Of a stretch of DNA of 64,000 bases, positions 52,332 through 61,184 are shown one piece after another (the stretch's first letter is position 1; each line of letters opens with the position of its first letter). The notes under the pieces were generated by a model, which saw only the letters and a program-made list of their open reading frames with translations, was not told the origin of the DNA and searched no databases. Both the position numbers and the translations under genes were made by a program. This DNA is from JAJECS01 sp965262745 (GTDB lineage Bacteria; Chloroflexota; UBA11872), in NCBI GenBank assembly GCA_965262745.1, contig OZ253558.1:806001-870000 (forward strand), in the 5' to 3' direction.

Positions 52332-53852
52332 GTGAGCATTGACTCAGATCCGCTGCGGACCGAAGAACTGCATTCCATAGGCAGCCGAACCATCGTCGAA
52401 GGCCTCACCTACGACGACGTCCTCTTGGTCCCTGGTCGGTCGGAGGTGCTACCCACGGAAGTGGAGACGACCACGCGTATCAGCCCGCGGATCAAGCTCA
52501 ATGCGCCCTTGGTTTCCGCCGCCATGGACACCGTCACTGAAGCCCGCATGGCTATCACGCTGGCACGGGCCGGGGGGATGGGCGTGATCCATCGCAACCT
52601 TGGCGTCGAGGATCAAGCGCTTGAAGTCGACAAGGTCAAGCGCTCGCAGTCGGGCATGATCGTCGACCCCATCACCTTGCCCCCGACCGCCACCGTGCGC
52701 GAGGCCAACGAGGTCATGGCGCGGTACCGCATCTCCGGCGTGCCGATTACGGACTCACGCAGTCAGCTGGTCGGCATCCTCACCAATCGCGATCTGCGCT
52801 TTTGCCGGGATGACACCAAGCGCGTCGCTGATCTGATGACCACGGAAAACCTGGTAACCGCGCCGGTCGGCACCACGCTCGAGCAAGCGGAGCGGCTGCT
52901 GCATATCCACCGCATCGAGAAACTGCCGGTGGCGGACGAGAACGGCCAACTCCGCGGTCTTATCACCGTCAAGGATATTTCCAAGCGCGAGGAGTTCCCC
53001 GGCGCGATCTACGACGCCTCGGGTCGACTCGTGGTCGCTGCCGCCATCGGCACCCACGACCAAGGGCTGCCGCGCGCCCGCGAGCTGGTTGCAGCGGGAG
53101 TCGACGCCGTCGTGGTGGACTCGGCGCATGGACACCACAGCGCCGTCATCGACACGGTGCGCCGCGTCAAGGCGTCGCTGGACGTCGACGTCATCGCCGG
53201 CAACGTGGCCACCGCGGCCGGCGCCAGCGCGCTGATCCAAGCCGGCGCCGATTGTGTGAAGGTCGGCATCGGGCCCGCGGCCATTTGCACCACTCGCCTG
53301 GTTGCGGGCGTGGGCGTGCCGCAACTCACGGCGATCACGGCCTGTCTGGGGCCATGCAGCGAGCACGGCGTGCCGCTCATCGCCGACGGCGGCGTGCGCT
53401 ACTCGGGCGATATCGCCAAAGCCATTGCCGCCGGCGCCTCCGCCGTCATGATCGGCAACATGTTCGCCGGCACCGACGACAGTCCCGGCGAGATCGTGTA
53501 TCGCCAGGGCGAGCGGTACAAGGAATACCGTGGGATGGGCTCGATCGGCGCCATGATGGAACGCGCCGGCGCGTCGCGCGACCGATACGGTCAGCACCAG
53601 GTGCACGATTCCGCCAAACTGGTCGCCGAAGGCGTCGAAGCCGAAACGCCGTATCGCGGTCCCACCGTCAACATGATCAACCAGCTCGTTGGCGGGCTCC
53701 GGTCGGCGATGGGCTATGTGGGCGCGGCAGACATTCGCGAGCTACAGACCAAGGGCCGATTCGTCCGCTCGTCCCGCGCCAGCGTCGATGAGGGGCACGT
53801 GCACGACGTCGTGCTCGTCAAAGAGGCGCCCAACTATCACGCGCCGCGCTAG
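52332..53852 (+). CDS. guaB: Inosine-5'-monophosphate dehydrogenase
   Basis: A 506-residue enzyme oxidising IMP to XMP, the committed step to GMP. The barrel opening has TYDDVLLVPGRSEVLP and MDTVTEARMAI. Two CBS domains lie at about 110-225. The catalytic loop reads VGIGPAAICTTR with Cys319; most homologues have G-S where this has A-A. The flap Arg-Tyr is in YRGPTVNMINQLVGGLRSAMGYVGA. GTG 52332 has GGAGG seven bases upstream. Expression may be governed by the leader hairpin. Confidence 0.96.
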   Translation: MSIDSDPLRTEELHSIGSRTIVEGLTYDDVLLVPGRSEVLPTEVETTTRISPRIKLNAPLVSAAMDTVTEARMAITLARAGGMGVIHRNLGVEDQALEVDKVKRSQSGMIVDPITLPPTATVREANEVMARYRISGVPITDSRSQLVGILTNRDLRFCRDDTKRVADLMTTENLVTAPVGTTLEQAERLLHIHRIEKLPVADENGQLRGLITVKDISKREEFPGAIYDASGRLVVAAAIGTHDQGLPRARELVAAGVDAVVVDSAHGHHSAVIDTVRRVKASLDVDVIAGNVATAAGASALIQAGADCVKVGIGPAAICTTRLVAGVGVPQLTAITACLGPCSEHGVPLIADGGVRYSGDIAKAIAAGASAVMIGNMFAGTDDSPGEIVYRQGERYKEYRGMGSIGAMMERAGASRDRYGQHQVHDSAKLVAEGVEAETPYRGPTVNMINQLVGGLRSAMGYVGAADIRELQTKGRFVRSSRASVDEGHVHDVVLVKEAPNYHAPR

Positions 53853-53935
53853 CGGCGCGTCCTCGGACGGGATCGACAACTGAAGCACGTTGCCCCGCCG
53901 CGGGGCCGCCGCGCGCTCCAAACAGGCCCGCCCGG

Positions 53936-55936
53936 ATGAGCTTGCTCCTGGGGGTGGACACCGGCGGAACCTTCACCGACGCCGTCCTGGTCGATTCCGC
54001 ATCCGGGTCCGTCGCGGCCGCCCACAAGTCGCTCACGACCCATCACAACCTTGCGATCGGGATCAACGCGGCACTCAACGGCCTTGCCCACAGCGCCTGG
54101 GAGAAGGTGCCTCGGGCGGCCCTTTCAACGACGCTCGCCACGAACGCGGCATTGGAGAGTCTGGGAAGCCGCGTCGGATGCATCCTCATCGGATACGACG
54201 CGGGCGTGATGCGGCATTATCGCCTCGATCGTCATATCCGCGCATCCGCGGTTGCGCACGTGGGAGGACGCCACGACATCTTCGGGGAGGAAGTGACGCC
54301 CCTCGACGAGGACGCGCTGCGCGAGGCCGTAGTGCACTTGGCGGGAGAGGTCGACGCACTGGCCATTTCGAGCTACCTAGCGCCGCGCAATCCCGATCAC
54401 GAACAGCGCGCCGTGCGGCTGGCGGGCGAGGTCACCAGCCTTCCGATCGTGGCCGGCGCCTCGCTCACGTCGCACCTGGACTCCATACGCCGCGCGACGA
54501 CGGCGACGCTCAACGCCAGACTGCTGGCCGTGACCAGCGAGTTGCTCGGTTCGCTGGAAGATTCGGTCCAGCGGCGCGGCGTGTCAGCGCCGGCAATGGT
54601 CGTGCGCGGCGATGCGACGCTGATGGCGCTGGAATTGGCGCGCGACCGCCCGATCGACACCCTATTCTCCGGTCCCGCGGCAAGCGCGGTTGGCGGGGCT
54701 CGCCTGGCCGGCATCGACCGAGCGGTCGTGGTCGACATGGGCGGAACATCCACCGACGTTGGAATCCTCCATGACGGACGCCCGACCCTCACCGACCGTG
54801 GGGCGTGGCTGGCGGGTTGGCGCACGGCGGTGCGCGCCGCCGCTGTTCGCTCAGCGGCCATCGGCGGCGACAGCCGCATCCGCGCGGATCCCCTGGACCT
54901 GGTGATTGGACCCGAACGAGTCGTGCCGCTGGCACGGGCGGCTCACCAGGAACCGGAAATTCGACTACGCCTGGCGGAGCTTGACGCGGCGCATCAATCG
55001 CATCGGCTTGTTCCGGTGTGGGAGTTCTTCGCGGCGGCCAGACCGCTTGCTGACGAGGTGATCTCGGCCCCCGAGCAACGGGTGCTGGAGGCGCTGGCGC
55101 ACGGCCCGCTGGATGTCTTGACGCTCGCCAAGCAGGCAGGCGCCCGAGACGCCCGCCTGCTCCCGATTGACGGGCTGATCGCGCGCCGGCTCATCACGCG
55201 CATCGGGCTCACGCCCACCGACCTGCTCCATGTACGCGGCGAATACACCGAATTCGACGTCGAAGCGGCGACCATCGCCAGCCGCATTGCTGCCCGAGAG
55301 AGCCGCGCCGATCCCGAGACGTTTGTGGCCCGCGCGCATGAGGCCGTCGTTCGGGCGCTGTGCACCGCGACGCTCCGCCGCGCCATTTCCGCACGGCGCC
55401 CCGATCTCGCCGAGTCGGACGAGCAGCTTGGGACGTACTTGCTCGACACCAGCGCGTCGCCGTCGAGCCGCGTCGGGCCATTGGATGTTGGCCTGCGACT
55501 CACACTGCCGCTGATTGCCCTGGGCGCCGCCGGAGCCGCGTGGTTGCCCCAAGTGGCACACCGCCTGCACACCGAGGTCATCGTTCCCGATCACGCAGCC
55601 GTCGCGAGCGCCGTCGGCGCGGCGTCGACGCGGATCGTGCAGGAGGTCGAGGTGCTGCTGCGACCGCAGTACCTGCGACGCGGCGGCGCTATCGACTACG
55701 CAGTGCACAGCCCGGAGGGACGCGCCATGTTTGCCTCCGAGACGCAGGCCCGCGAGCATGCGCTCGCCGCAGGCCGCCGAGTCGCCGCCGCCGCGGCAGC
55801 TTCAGCCGGCGCGCACGGTCCCTCAATCGACGTTGACGAGCGCCGTTGGAGCCTCGACGGCGATGATCCCGAAACACCCGCGCATCTCATGGAAACGCGC
55901 TTTCGGTTCACGGCAACAGAGCCTGACCACGTCTAG
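53936..55936 (+). CDS. Hydantoinase/oxoprolinase family protein (HyuA-like)
   Basis: A 666-residue protein. The N-terminal HydN domain starts SLLLGVDTGGTFTDAVLVD (ATP phosphate loop), and residues about 190-290 are the Hydantoinase_A ATPase part (DTLFSGPAASAVGGARLAG; VVVDMGGTSTDVGIL). The C-terminal half is divergent, with a helix-turn-helix-like piece (VLEALAHGPLDVLTLAKQAG) and a late ASAVGAASTRIVQEVEVLLRP. It may be an ATP-dependent amidase or carboxylase subunit. No HyuB partner is adjacent. A second, more classical family member runs off the right edge. Confidence 0.82.
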   Translation: MSLLLGVDTGGTFTDAVLVDSASGSVAAAHKSLTTHHNLAIGINAALNGLAHSAWEKVPRAALSTTLATNAALESLGSRVGCILIGYDAGVMRHYRLDRHIRASAVAHVGGRHDIFGEEVTPLDEDALREAVVHLAGEVDALAISSYLAPRNPDHEQRAVRLAGEVTSLPIVAGASLTSHLDSIRRATTATLNARLLAVTSELLGSLEDSVQRRGVSAPAMVVRGDATLMALELARDRPIDTLFSGPAASAVGGARLAGIDRAVVVDMGGTSTDVGILHDGRPTLTDRGAWLAGWRTAVRAAAVRSAAIGGDSRIRADPLDLVIGPERVVPLARAAHQEPEIRLRLAELDAAHQSHRLVPVWEFFAAARPLADEVISAPEQRVLEALAHGPLDVLTLAKQAGARDARLLPIDGLIARRLITRIGLTPTDLLHVRGEYTEFDVEAATIASRIAARESRADPETFVARAHEAVVRALCTATLRRAISARRPDLAESDEQLGTYLLDTSASPSSRVGPLDVGLRLTLPLIALGAAGAAWLPQVAHRLHTEVIVPDHAAVASAVGAASTRIVQEVEVLLRPQYLRRGGAIDYAVHSPEGRAMFASETQAREHALAAGRRVAAAAAASAGAHGPSIDVDERRWSLDGDDPETPAHLMETRFRFTATEPDHV

Positions 55937-55960
55937 CCGACCTCAAACGGCCCTCTCACC

Positions 55961-55966
55961 TATAAT
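55961..55966 (+). promoter_or_regulatory. Consensus -10 box ahead of greA
   Basis: TATAAT is a perfect -10 hexamer 66 bases before the greA start, in a GC-rich setting. The -35 is weak (CGACCT at 17 bases). Likely promoter of the greA-lysS pair. Confidence 0.45.
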
Positions 55967-56031
55967 CGGCCCGTTCCACCGCAACGCAACATGCCGGCCC
56001 GGCTTCGGTATTGGGGAGGCGAACCACGCCC

Positions 56032-56490
56032 ATGGCGAGTAAGTTCTTGACTGAAGACGGGGGAAAGCGTCTCGAGGCCGAGCTTCACGAATTGAAGACG
56101 GTGAAGCGGCCAGAGATCATCCGGCGCATCCAGGAGGCCAAGGAGTTCGGCGAGCTCAGCGAAGGTAACGAGCCGGACGAGGTCAAGAACGACCAAGCCT
56201 TTACCGAAGGCCGCATCATGATGCTTGAGCGCCTGCTGCGCGACGCCATCATCGTCAGCGAGCACTCGTCCGACACGGTCAGCATCGGTGCCACGGTCAG
56301 TGTCCGCGACGACGGCAGCGGCGACCGCGAGTTCACCATCGTCGGCACCGAGGAGATCGATCTCGCGACCGGAAAGATCTCGAATGAATCGCCGCTCGGC
56401 CAGGCGCTTGTCGGGCGCAAAGTCGGCGAGAATATCACGGTCGAGACGCCCGCAGGCCCGCACGCCTACGAGATCACAGGAATCACCTGA
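56032..56490 (+). CDS. greA: Transcription elongation factor GreA
   Basis: A 152-residue Gre factor: an N-terminal coiled coil that enters the polymerase secondary channel and a C-terminal FKBP-like domain (FTIVGTEEIDLATGKISNESPLGQALVGRKVGE). The acidic tip, normally G-D-L-S-E-N-A-E-Y, reads G-E-L-S-E-G-N-E-P here, with E41 and E44; the charge is kept but the first Asp is Glu. ATG 56032 fits the family start. Its stop overlaps the probable CTG start of lysS. Confidence 0.92.
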   Translation: MASKFLTEDGGKRLEAELHELKTVKRPEIIRRIQEAKEFGELSEGNEPDEVKNDQAFTEGRIMMLERLLRDAIIVSEHSSDTVSIGATVSVRDDGSGDREFTIVGTEEIDLATGKISNESPLGQALVGRKVGENITVETPAGPHAYEITGIT

Positions 56491-57971
56491 TCGCGGAGGT
56501 AGCGCCGGACCCCGCCAGGGCGCCGGGCGACCGGCTCTACGAGGCACGGCTCGCCAAGCTCAACCGCATCGCCGCGACGGGCGAGCCCGCGTTTCCCGTC
56601 CGCGTGCCTCGCTCCCATCCCGCAGCCGAGGCGCGCTCGCTGATCGACGCCCCAGACCGCCCCGAAGTCGATGTCGCAGGCCGCGTGATGTCCCTGCGAC
56701 GCATGGGCAAGACCAGCTTTGCCGCTCTGCGCGATGGTTCGGGTGAGCTTCAACTCTTCCTAAACGCCGGAGAGCTGGGCGCCGACGAGTATCGCCGCAT
56801 CCTCGACGTGATCGACGTGGGCGACATCGTGTCGGCGGGCGGCCCGCTATTTCGCACGCGCGCCGGCGAACCGTCCGTGCGGGTGCAGCGTCTGACGATT
56901 GCCGCGAAGGCGCTCCGATCACTCCCCGAGAAATGGCGCGGCTTGCAGGACCCCGAAGCGCGCTACCGGCAGCGCTACCTCGACATCATTGCCAATCAGG
57001 ACGTGCGCGAGCGCTTCGAGGCGCGGACGAGGATCGTGCGCGCGATTCGCGGCGTGCTCGATTCGCAGCAGTACATGGAGGTGGAGACGCCCTCCCTGCA
57101 GCCGGTATACGGCGGCGGCAACGCCGTGCCGTTCACCACCCGCTATGAATCCCTGGGGCGCGATTTCTACCTGCGCATCGCGGACGAGCTGTACCTCAAG
57201 CGTCTGCTGGTCGCCGGCTATGAGCGCGTCTACGAGATCTGCAAGGACTATCGCAACGAAGGCATCGACCGCACCCACAGCCCCGAGTTCACTATGCTCG
57301 AGGCCTATCAAGCCTTCGCCGATCTCGGCGACATGCTCAAGCTCACCGAATTGCTGGTGGTCGAGGCCGCCACGGCCGTCACAGGGGACACGCGCGTCAC
57401 GCACGGCGAGATGACGCTCGACTTCACGCCGCCCTGGCGGCAAGTGACCTATCGGGACGCCCTGCTGACGACCACCGGACTCGACTTGGACAGCGAGACC
57501 TTGGGCGACGAGCAGATCCGCAACGCCGCGGCATGCCACGGCATCTCGCTCGACGCCGACTCGTCACGCGCGCGCATGCTCGACGAGTTGATGAAGACCT
57601 GCGTCGAGCCCACCTTTGTGCAGCCGACATTTCTCACGCGATATCCGGCGGAGACCACGCCGCTTGCCAAGCGCGCGCCGGACGACCCGCGCTTCGTTGA
57701 GCGCTATGAGCCGTTCGTGCTGGGCATGGAGCTCGGCAATGGGTATGCGGAGTTGAACGACCCTATTGATCAGCGCCGCCGCCTCAGCGAGCAGGCGAGC
57801 AACGACGCCGATGCGCATCCGATGGATGAAGACTTCATCCGAGCGCTGGAACACGGGATGCCGCCGGCGGGCGGCATGGGTCTGGGCATCGACCGGCTCA
57901 CCATGGTGCTCACCGGCGCGGCAAACATCCGCGACGTGATCCTGTTCCCGCAACTGCGGACGCCTGCGTAG
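56487..57971 (+). CDS. lysS: Lysyl-tRNA synthetase, class II, probable CTG start
   Basis: A class II LysRS. The OB-fold has VDVAGRVMSLRRMGKTSFAAL, motif 2 is YEICKDYRNEGIDRTHSPEF, and motif 3 ends GGMGLGIDRLTMVLTG; QRYLDIIANQDVRERF lies between. The first in-frame ATG/GTG/TTG is GTG 56601, which would lose the conserved N-terminal helix RLYEARLAKLNRIAATGEPAFP. CTG 56487, with AGGA six bases upstream and overlapping the greA stop as CTGA, gives 494 residues, the usual family length. ATC 56490 is the only nearby alternative. Confidence 0.93.
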   Translation: MIAEVAPDPARAPGDRLYEARLAKLNRIAATGEPAFPVRVPRSHPAAEARSLIDAPDRPEVDVAGRVMSLRRMGKTSFAALRDGSGELQLFLNAGELGADEYRRILDVIDVGDIVSAGGPLFRTRAGEPSVRVQRLTIAAKALRSLPEKWRGLQDPEARYRQRYLDIIANQDVRERFEARTRIVRAIRGVLDSQQYMEVETPSLQPVYGGGNAVPFTTRYESLGRDFYLRIADELYLKRLLVAGYERVYEICKDYRNEGIDRTHSPEFTMLEAYQAFADLGDMLKLTELLVVEAATAVTGDTRVTHGEMTLDFTPPWRQVTYRDALLTTTGLDLDSETLGDEQIRNAAACHGISLDADSSRARMLDELMKTCVEPTFVQPTFLTRYPAETTPLAKRAPDDPRFVERYEPFVLGMELGNGYAELNDPIDQRRRLSEQASNDADAHPMDEDFIRALEHGMPPAGGMGLGIDRLTMVLTGAANIRDVILFPQLRTPA

Positions 57972-58036
57972 AATCAAGGGTCGGGCGACACCGCCCAGGG
58001 CCAGCCGGCCGTTGCCATACGCTACGTTGCTCCCAC

Positions 58037-59317
58037 ATGCTTCCCCTGCGCTTCATTCGTGAGAACGCGGACCTCGTCCGCACCGGGCTAAGTGCCCGGG
58101 GTGACGAGGCGCCGCTGGACGACCTGCTCGCGGTCGACGAGCAACGGCGAGCCCTGCTGGTTGAAGTGGAGCAGTGGCGTGCCGAGCGAAACCGCCTCTC
58201 GCGCGCTATCGGGGCCGCGTCCGATCCGGCGCAACGTACGGAGTTGATCGCGCAGACCCGCACGTTGTCCCAGAAACTCGATGAGGCTGAGCCGTCGCTC
58301 GGGCACATCCAGGACGAAATCGATCGCCTGCTGCTGCAGATTCCAGCACTGCCGCACGAATCCGTCCCGGCAGGCCGCGACGCCGATGACAACTCGCTCG
58401 TCGCCACGCATGGCGCCCCATCAAATTTCGATTTCAAGCCGCGTCCACATTGGGAGATCGGCGAGGCGCTTGGCGTGCTCGACTTTCCCCGCGCAGCTAA
58501 GATCGCCGGGTCGGGATTCTGGCTATTTCGCGCTGCCGGCGCGCGCCTGCAACGCGCGCTGGTCTCCTGGGCCATCGACTTTCAGGTACGGGAGCATGGC
58601 TACGTTGAAATCCTCCCCCCGGCGCTCGTCACGAGCCGCGGCATGACTGACTCCGGCAAACTGCCAAAGTTCGCGGACGATTCCTATCGCGTGGCCACCG
58701 ACGACCTCTGGCTCAATCCCACTGCCGAAGTCCCGCTCACCGCCATGCACCGTGGAGAGGTTCTCGACGGTTCCGCCCTTCCCCTGCGATACGTCGCCTA
58801 CACGCCCGCGTTCCGCCGCGAGGCCGGCGCCGCCGGCATCGACACGCGCGGCCTCCAGCGCTTGCATCAGTTCGACAAGGTCGAGCTATACAGCTACGCC
58901 CTCGCCGAACACTCGTATAGCGAGCTGGAGACGATGCGCCAACATGCCGAAGCTGTCATCCAGGCGCTGCGGCTGCCCTACCGCACGGTGGAGGTGTGCG
59001 GCGGCGACCTCGGATTCACGGCCGCCAAGACCTACGACCTCGAAGCCTGGGCGCCCGGCGTCAACGCCTGGCTCGAGGTGTCATCGATCTCGAATTGCGA
59101 GGCGTTTCAGGCGCGTCGGGCCGGCACGCGAACCCGGAAGCCGGGTGGCAGCCACACCGAATACGTGCATACGCTCAATGGGTCCGGCCTTGGCATGGCC
59201 CGTACCATGGTGGCGATTCTCGAGAACGGCCAGCACGCGGACGGCAGCGTCCGCGTGCCGGAAGTTCTTCGACCGTATCTCGACGGCCTGGAAGTGCTTG
59301 AGGTGGAGGCCGGATGA
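58037..59317 (+). CDS. serS: Seryl-tRNA synthetase
   Basis: A 426-residue class II synthetase. Residues about 1-100 form the long antiparallel coiled coil that holds the tRNA-Ser variable arm. The catalytic core has NPTAEVPLTAMHRGEVL, motif 2 YVAYTPAFRREAGAAG, SISNCEAFQARRA, and motif 3 NGSGLGMARTMVAILEN. ATG 58037 is used. It overlaps the following cysteine synthase-like gene by ATGA. SerRS also loads the tRNA-Sec needed if the UGA gene at 7 kb is a selenoprotein. Confidence 0.96.
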   Translation: MLPLRFIRENADLVRTGLSARGDEAPLDDLLAVDEQRRALLVEVEQWRAERNRLSRAIGAASDPAQRTELIAQTRTLSQKLDEAEPSLGHIQDEIDRLLLQIPALPHESVPAGRDADDNSLVATHGAPSNFDFKPRPHWEIGEALGVLDFPRAAKIAGSGFWLFRAAGARLQRALVSWAIDFQVREHGYVEILPPALVTSRGMTDSGKLPKFADDSYRVATDDLWLNPTAEVPLTAMHRGEVLDGSALPLRYVAYTPAFRREAGAAGIDTRGLQRLHQFDKVELYSYALAEHSYSELETMRQHAEAVIQALRLPYRTVEVCGGDLGFTAAKTYDLEAWAPGVNAWLEVSSISNCEAFQARRAGTRTRKPGGSHTEYVHTLNGSGLGMARTMVAILENGQHADGSVRVPEVLRPYLDGLEVLEVEAG

Positions 59318-60249
59318 CCGCAGACCCGGTGATTGATCGCCATCCCACGCTGCAACTCATCGGCCACACCCCGCTGGTCGAGACGCGCCTGTTTCGCGAT
59401 CGCTACCCGACGGCCCGAGTCTTCGCCAAGATGGAGGCCTTCAATCCGGGCGGGTCGATCAAGGATCGTCCCGTTGCGCGGATGCTGGCCGACGCGCAAG
59501 CGCGCGGTGACCTGCGCCCCGGTCAAACAATTCTCGACTCGTCATCCGGCAACGCCGGCATCGCGTACGCGATGATCGGGTCGCTTCTGGGCCACGACGT
59601 CGAGATCGTGATGCCCGACAACGCCAGCCGGGAGCGCGTGCAGCGCATCACGGCGCACGGCGCCGGCATCCGCTTCACCGACGCCATCCTGGGATACGAC
59701 GAGGCCATGCGCGAGGTCCAGCGGCGCCACCAATCCGATCCGGAGCGGTACTACTTCGCCGACCAATACAGCAACGCCTCAAACTGGCAGGCGCACTACG
59801 ACGGCACCGCCAACGAAATCCTGACGCAGGCGCCGCCCGACATGACGCACTTCGTCGCGGGCGTCGGCACCGGCGGCACGATCACCGGCGTGTCGCGCCG
59901 CCTCGACGAGGTTCGTCCCGACGTGCAGATCGTGTGCGCCGCTCCCCCCGAGTTTCCGGGGATCGAGGGGCTGAAGCCCATGGGGCCCGGCCACCTCGTA
60001 CCGGATATATTTGACGCCTCGCTCATCAACACCTGGGTCGATATCGACGTGGATATGGCTCGCGACTACTCCGTGCAGTTGGCTGCGGAAGGATTGTTCG
60101 TCGGGCAATCGGCCGGCGCCTACACGTATGCGGTCGAAACCGTGCTCAAGGACGACCCTTGCGCCGTGGTCGTCACCGTGTTCGCCGATGCCGGCGACCG
60201 CTATTTCAGCACCGGCCTCTGGGACGTGGCGCCAGCCCGCCTTCCCTAG
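59314..60249 (+). CDS. Cysteine synthase-like PLP enzyme
   Basis: A 311-residue fold-type II PLP enzyme of the CysK/CysM/CBS group. The PLP lysine is K50 in NPGGSIKDRP; the substrate loop SSSGNAGIA is at 76-84; the phosphate loop GVGTGGTITGV and late VGQSAGA are as expected. Members make cysteine from O-acetylserine or related acceptors and sulfide or thiosulfate. The loop has S-G-N-A-G rather than the T-S-G-N-T-G of CysK, so the donor may differ. Coupled to serS by a four-base overlap. Confidence 0.88.
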   Translation: MTADPVIDRHPTLQLIGHTPLVETRLFRDRYPTARVFAKMEAFNPGGSIKDRPVARMLADAQARGDLRPGQTILDSSSGNAGIAYAMIGSLLGHDVEIVMPDNASRERVQRITAHGAGIRFTDAILGYDEAMREVQRRHQSDPERYYFADQYSNASNWQAHYDGTANEILTQAPPDMTHFVAGVGTGGTITGVSRRLDEVRPDVQIVCAAPPEFPGIEGLKPMGPGHLVPDIFDASLINTWVDIDVDMARDYSVQLAAEGLFVGQSAGAYTYAVETVLKDDPCAVVVTVFADAGDRYFSTGLWDVAPARLP

Positions 60250-60335
60250 CCCGTGACACACATCAGCAACGCATCGCCGATGCCGGACTTGACGGGCACG
60301 CTAGGCGCGGAGTCTGACTTTCATGGAGCTACCGC

Positions 60336-61181
60336 GTGAAGCCCCTGCGGCTTGGGTTCAATCCCCGGATCAGGCCTGAGAATCGGCGCCGTCTGCATGA
60401 ACGACTGCGCCACGTCGTCGAGGTGGCGGTGCACCTGGAGTTCGATGTCGTCGAACTCGGGATGTCGACGGCCATGTATGACCTGGGCCTGAGCACGGTG
60501 TTTGACCCCCAATCCATCGAGATTCTCGACGACGCGCCGCTGCGGTTCCACCTCAACCTGTTCGCCGACGACACGACGAGAAATCGCGCATCAGTAACCG
60601 ACGTCACGGCTTACTCGCGGAGCGTGGCTCTGCGGCAGATCGTCCAGATCGTGGAATTCTTCGAGCATCGGCACGCCATGGAGATGTACGTCGTTCATCC
60701 AGGGCGCCGGGTTACACACGAGGCGGCGCACCTAGACGCACTGCGCGAGAGCATGCGCACCATGCACAACCTGTTCCCAGGCCTGCCTGTCGCCATCGCG
60801 AACGCCGGGGGACAGGCGGTGCTCGGCCGCATCGACAGCGTGCTCAACGCCTTGGACAGCGCCCGCCACTTCCGCTTCGCCCTGCATACCGGATTCGCCT
60901 TCCATTCGGTGGACGCGAATCACCTGGCGTTCGAAGCACGGATGGACTACCTGCAGCGCTTTGTCGATCAGATCGCGGAGATCCGGTGGCACAACACCGC
61001 ACCGGGCGAGCGTCCCAGCGTGCCATTGCATCGCCCACTTGAGGACGGGATCGATCTCGGCATGCTCATGCGCACTGTGGGCCGAAATCCGGGCACGCTG
61101 CACATGATCGAAACGGTCGGCCTCGATCCGCCGGCCCTCGTGCGCGAAGTTCGCACGCTGCACCGCGCGCTCAGCGCCTAG
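60336..61181 (+). CDS. TIM-barrel (AP endonuclease family 2-like) protein
   Basis: A 281-residue protein from GTG 60336. Strand motifs fit a xylose isomerase-like barrel: LRLGFNP, VVELGMS, RFHLNLF, MYVVHPGRR, VAIANAG, FRFALHTGF and IRWHNTAPGE. The His and Glu metal ligands of true family-2 AP endonucleases are only partly kept (VHPG, HTGF, HNT; Glu in MIETVG). It could be a sugar epimerase or isomerase relative, but function is unknown. It ends three bases before the convergent ABC-2 permease gene. Confidence 0.65.
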   Translation: MKPLRLGFNPRIRPENRRRLHERLRHVVEVAVHLEFDVVELGMSTAMYDLGLSTVFDPQSIEILDDAPLRFHLNLFADDTTRNRASVTDVTAYSRSVALRQIVQIVEFFEHRHAMEMYVVHPGRRVTHEAAHLDALRESMRTMHNLFPGLPVAIANAGGQAVLGRIDSVLNALDSARHFRFALHTGFAFHSVDANHLAFEARMDYLQRFVDQIAEIRWHNTAPGERPSVPLHRPLEDGIDLGMLMRTVGRNPGTLHMIETVGLDPPALVREVRTLHRALSA

Positions 61182-61184
61182 ACA

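Noticed and set aside
53936..55936. Treating the two hydantoinase-like genes in the window as one split system
   Set aside because: They are on opposite strands 7 kb apart, with different C-terminal halves and no HyuB between them.
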